Below are positions 59,366-64,000 of a stretch of 64,000 bases of DNA, piece after piece. Origin of the DNA: Moniliophthora roreri (Eukaryota; Basidiomycota; Agaricomycetes; Agaricales; Marasmiaceae). Position 1 is the stretch's first letter, and the number at the start of each line of letters is the position of its first letter. The position numbers and the translations under genes were made by a program. The stretch lies in NCBI GenBank assembly GCA_001466705.2, contig LATX02000001.1, forward strand, positions 62,001 to 126,000, given 5' to 3'. A model generated the notes under the pieces. That model was not told the DNA's origin, did no database searches, and saw nothing but the letters and a program-made list of their open reading frames with translations.

Positions 59366-60776
59366 CTAAGCAACAATTACTAGTTTATCCTCTACCATGC
59401 GCCACTCTGCTGTAACATTCTCAACTTGAAATTCACGCTGCCGCTTCAGAGTGAGAATTCCGCCGCTACCTGCTTCTGTGTCTGCGGCCGTGGCTGTTCC
59501 TAATTTACTGACAATTTCGGCATCAGATATTCTAAGATCGACATCGAGAATTGGGTGGTTGGGGACTGAGAGAATGAATCGTCGGGGTTCGATGTCGAAT
59601 GTGGCTTTGGAGATGGTGGATTTGTCCTGTAAGGAAAGTATGAGATCCCGGCCGAGGGTGTGGCGCAAAGAATAGGTGGACATCTTGAGATGCCCGAGAC
59701 TCCGACGAATGGAGAGTTTTAAGGTGTGGTGAGAAGATTTTGTAGTACTTACGAGGCGAGGAACAGAGATGGAAAGGTGTATTTGGTCATTTTGCTTGGA
59801 CCAAGACCATTGGAGGGGTTTCTGTTGTGCCCGCGGAGCGGAAGCGGAAGCTAAAGCTGAAGATGACGATTGCTGCACGCCTTTCAATATACCCTTTGGT
59901 TTTGAAGGCGGCTTGACGGACTCCGGTTCCGTGGATGCTATTTCCTCGATTAGCGGCTTCTTCTTGGCGTCGGACGAGGACGTGGGAGCGAGAAATGAGG
60001 GTATAGACACCGTACGAGGTTCGAGTTTCCCCTTTGCGGCTATGTTAGGCGTACCAATGTTACGGGATAATAGGAGACCGGTTTGTGCCTCGATGCGCTG
60101 TAAGGAGAGTTCTAGGGGGTTTAATGGGTGTGCTAAATGAGATGAGGGAAAAAGAAGCATACCTATAATGAAAACTTTGTACTCATGATCGATGAGCGTG
60201 CGAGTCTTGACAGACTTGTGAAAGACGCAATCAAAGACGAGAGATGGTTTTCCAGCTGGAAAAAGAGAAAGAGAGAGAATACCGTCAAAATCCATTTTGC
60301 ACCACGGTAGTATTAGGATTGGGGTGAAGCACGCTATACATGAAACATAGCTTTGCCTCGAAAAGGTGCAGTGCAATGTCCAGAATGGTCTTGGTTGTCC
60401 AACCGGCCGAAAATATTGCGTAAATCTGTGGAATAATAGACATACCTTTATCCGTGTCCTGCCTGCCTTCACTGACAACTACAGGAACGAAGTATTCGCC
60501 TGATCCGTCGGTTCCGTTTTCATCACTAGTTTGACCTTCCATGGCGCGTTTGATGGCCTCCTCACTGCATTCCGGTGGTGGTGGCACGTTTGCGTTCCAA
60601 GCGACGTTGACAAATATCTTGAAGCCGGCCGGGACTGTGATGGGTAAAATTTTGGGCTCGAGTGAGTTGGGAGAGCGTGTAGGGGATGCAGGAGTATACA
60701 CAGCAGGCTGAAGAGTCGTGGACTTGATACAGAAACCAGCAACTGGTTTGAGAGATACAGGAACAGTATTCGACAT
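59366..60776 (-). CDS. PIH1: PIH1-domain protein (R2TP adaptor)
   Basis: Exons 60776-60446, 60255-60163 and 60111-59366 give 389 residues. PIH1 proteins link Hsp90 and the Rvb1/Rvb2-Tah1 (R2TP) complex for assembly of snoRNPs and PIKK kinases. The PIH domain is seen in AGFCIKSTTLQPAVY, ITVPAGFKIFVNVAWN, EYFVPVVVSEGRQDTDK, PSLVFDCVFHKSV and HEYKVFIIELSLQRIEAQTG; the last joins only with the 51-nt intron 60162-60112. A Ser/Ala/Pro linker follows, then a CS-like domain (QIHLSISVPRL, FDIEPRRFILSVPN). A GTAAGT inside SVPRL-VSTT could be a further intron donor, but reading through keeps the frame. It is divergent from DAHP synthase. Confidence 0.85.
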
Positions 60777-61094
60777 GGCGATGGTGGTCAACTGGTGGAG
60801 ACTTTCGGGCACGTGGCTCGATATAATCCCCCCATTGATGATCGGACATGGTCCTCCGAGTCCTCTCGACTCTGACTCGAACTGAGTTGACACGCCTTCA
60901 ACTGCTAACCGCTACTTGCTGTGTCTGCTCACTTGCCTATTATACACCTTTCTCCATCCGACTTGATCAGTTGCTCTACAATGGCATCTATAAAAGATTC
61001 AACTGCTCCCTTCAGGTTTCGTCAGTATTCTCCCAATCTTACAGCAGATCTTCCCTGCTCATAACCCCACCTTGCAGCCGTACCTCAAGACGAT
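60777..61094. promoter_or_regulatory. Shared promoter, PIH1 / DAHP synthase
   Basis: 318 bp between divergent starts. An ATG at 60980 followed by 11 codons and a GT donor could be a leader exon or upstream frame of DAHP synthase, but it does not splice in frame to the main exon. TATAAAAG at about 60987 lies 108 bases before the chosen DAHP synthase ATG. Confidence 0.45.
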
Positions 61095-62618
<1,524 letters not shown>

Positions 62619-63627
62619 AGGAGTCAGGAAAAGGCGGAAAAGGGATATACTTGCGATTGCGTATATACCACATACCATGATTTAGAAGAGTATCTAGAAA
62701 AGTGAACACACGAGTTCGACCTAGCTGTATCACACAAGTATATCGATAACGTCCGTACTTTGAACTGTGCTATGTGTATTGTAGTAATCTCATATCTAAT
62801 AGTCGCATCGTAATTTATTTATACTTACTTGGAAGGTGCAGTTGTATACTCTAGATGGCGAATAAGGGTTCGTTCATTGTACAGAGTGACTTGCATCCCA
62901 TGATGACGGCTGTGTTAAAGATACGAGGCAAGCTTTGGAACTTGTACTTGTACGGGGCAGCCAGCCACATATATGAAATGAGTAAGGAAGGTATTGATGC
63001 AAAAGAGACGTGTAACAACGCACCTTGGACTCGCAGAGCACAGTGAGTCTGACATGCAGGCACCGAGCTCCACGTGGGCGTTCACCAGGATGTTTGTTTG
63101 GCTGCGGGGTGGTGTACAAACAATGGGCTAACACAAAGCACTGCACAAGCGCCCGAGATACTTTTCAATTGACGTCACGGACTCGGCTGTGATTCAGGAA
63201 CCAAGTGCCACGTGCTCCGATCAGCGGTGTTTGTTTGGTATGGTGTGATGTACAAACAAAGTTGGCGCTGGGTGGTGACCAAACAAACGGCGGCGTAAGC
63301 GTCCACACGCAGACTGCCCACAGACTACCCACAGACTACCCACCGACTGCAGCGATACCACTTGGCTCATTACACACTAGGACGTCCAGAGACGCCATGA
63401 AGGATAATATGATGAGCTGTATATGGAAGAACAATTAGCTCCGGTGATGTGATTTCCTAATTTGGCTCACAATGGACGAGGACAAAAGAAAGAAACTGAG
63501 GGCCAGCTACACAATAAAGAAAAAGGATAGAGGGACAGAGAACGGCAAGAGACACCTTTCTTCGTTACTTTGACCAACATTTCTCTCTTACGACAACGCT
63601 GGACGCTACTTGCACGAATATCTAACG
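62619..63627. promoter_or_regulatory. Intergenic region and promoter of the ABC transporter
   Basis: 1.0 kb with no gene recognised. 63071-63350 holds an ordered set of motifs: CACGTG at 63071 and 63209, each followed 19-20 bases later by TGTTTGTTTGG (63091, 63228) and then GTACAAACAA (63114, 63250), plus an inverted CCAAACAAAC at 63279. A CCCACAGACTA-type tandem repeat lies at about 63315-63350. The arrangement suggests two copies of a regulatory module. Confidence 0.5.
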
Positions 63628-64000
63628 ATGAACCCATCTCCAGCCACACTTGCGACACTCTTCTCCTTTCTCACACGCCGCCAATTAATCCTCTTCCTCA
63701 TTCCCGCCATCCTCTCTTCAATATGCTCTGGATTCATTCCACCCATCATGACCGTCATCGTCGGTCAAGTCTTTCAGGCATTCTCCCTATTCCCCCTTCC
63801 ACCCACCACTCCAACAAGTGACGACAAACGCGCGCTTCTTCATTCAGTAGGCATGTCTGCTGTGCAGCTAGTCGGTCTAGCAACTGCCAGTGTCGCTCTA
63901 TCAAGCCTTTCAAGTTTTTTCTGGGTCTCTGTAGCAGAACGCAATACAAAATCATTGCGTTTAGCTATCTACACAACTCTTATTCGTCGCCCAATGGCTT
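63628..64000 (+). CDS. STE6: STE6-like ABC transporter, N-terminal part
   Basis: Open from ATG 63628 to the window edge (124 residues seen). The start has a short cytosolic segment, then a first transmembrane helix (LILFLIPAILSSICSGFIPP), IMTVIVGQVFQ, a loop with a Pro/Thr-rich insert (LPPTTPTSDDK), a second helix (AVQLVGLATASVALSSLSSFFW), and the intracellular VAERNTKSLRLAIYTTLIRR coupling segment. The V-G-Q-V-F and ERNTKSLR-type segments are those of full-size B-type ABC exporters, and the short N-terminus fits fungal STE6 (a-factor/lipopeptide pheromone exporter) better than multidrug Pgp types. The assignment needs the nucleotide-binding domains, which lie outside the window. Confidence 0.7.
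   Translation, partial: MNPSPATLATLFSFLTRRQLILFLIPAILSSICSGFIPPIMTVIVGQVFQAFSLFPLPPTTPTSDDKRALLHSVGMSAVQLVGLATASVALSSLSSFFWVSVAERNTKSLRLAIYTTLIRRPMA

Overview
The window is nuclear DNA of a filamentous basidiomycete, most likely an Agaricomycete. The evidence is short GT-AG introns of about 50-60 nt in every conserved gene, a DUF6533-type seven-helix protein, NACHT-type genes of the mushroom kind, and CACTA-like transposase and chromodomain Ty3/gypsy families typical of these fungi.

Layout. 1-22.7 kb is a nest of mobile elements. The outermost layer is a decayed Ty1/copia pol. It is split at 762/22269 by a minus-strand Ty3/gypsy chromovirus (element A, 763-22268, duplicated target TTGCA). 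A in turn holds a solo LTR of its own family (19370-19806), a foreign solo LTR inside its 5' LTR (21577-22020), two AT-rich inverted-repeat elements (D1, D2), a 1.7-kb TA-target element (C2) and a second, plus-strand copy of the same gypsy family (element B, 1481-10415, target ACTAC). B carries its own copy of the 1.7-kb element (C1). 22.7-47 kb is a decayed, CpG-poor zone holding one small-gene island (a PalI/SUR7-like protein at 24 kb), a hAT-like element inside an older inverted-repeat element, a NACHT gene broken by three insertions and point mutations (27.1-33.5 kb), a hypothetical spliced gene, a dead CACTA-type transposase (40.8-43.7 kb), a CsbD-like stress gene with a frameshift, and a tRNA-like remnant. 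47-64 kb is ordinary CpG-containing gene space: a small protein with a calcium-lectin-like C-terminus, SelO/FMP40, a DUF6533 membrane protein, eIF5A, a two-LIM protein, a PIH1 protein, DAHP synthase and the start of an STE6-like ABC transporter.

How parts work together. The two gypsy copies can be read against each other. The comparison supports a -1 frameshift signal between gag and pol (slippery heptamer, 6-nt spacer, hairpin), self-primed reverse transcription (the primer site pairs with the LTR near the predicted RNA 5' end), and a third, spliced gene downstream of pol encoding two zinc knuckles. The 18 differences between B's two LTRs are all transitions and 14 fit CpG deamination; B's pol carries only nonsense codons and no frameshift. 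This points to methylation-linked or RIP-like decay of the repeat compartment. In the gene-rich part, eIF5A/LIM and PIH1/DAHP synthase are divergent pairs sharing short promoters; these housekeeping genes (translation factor, R2TP-linked chaperone adaptor, aromatic amino acid synthesis) are not otherwise functionally linked.

Coordinates come from reading by eye; splice sites and element ends may be off by 1-2 bases. Single N characters at 7899, 13245 and 37579 mark assembly joins.
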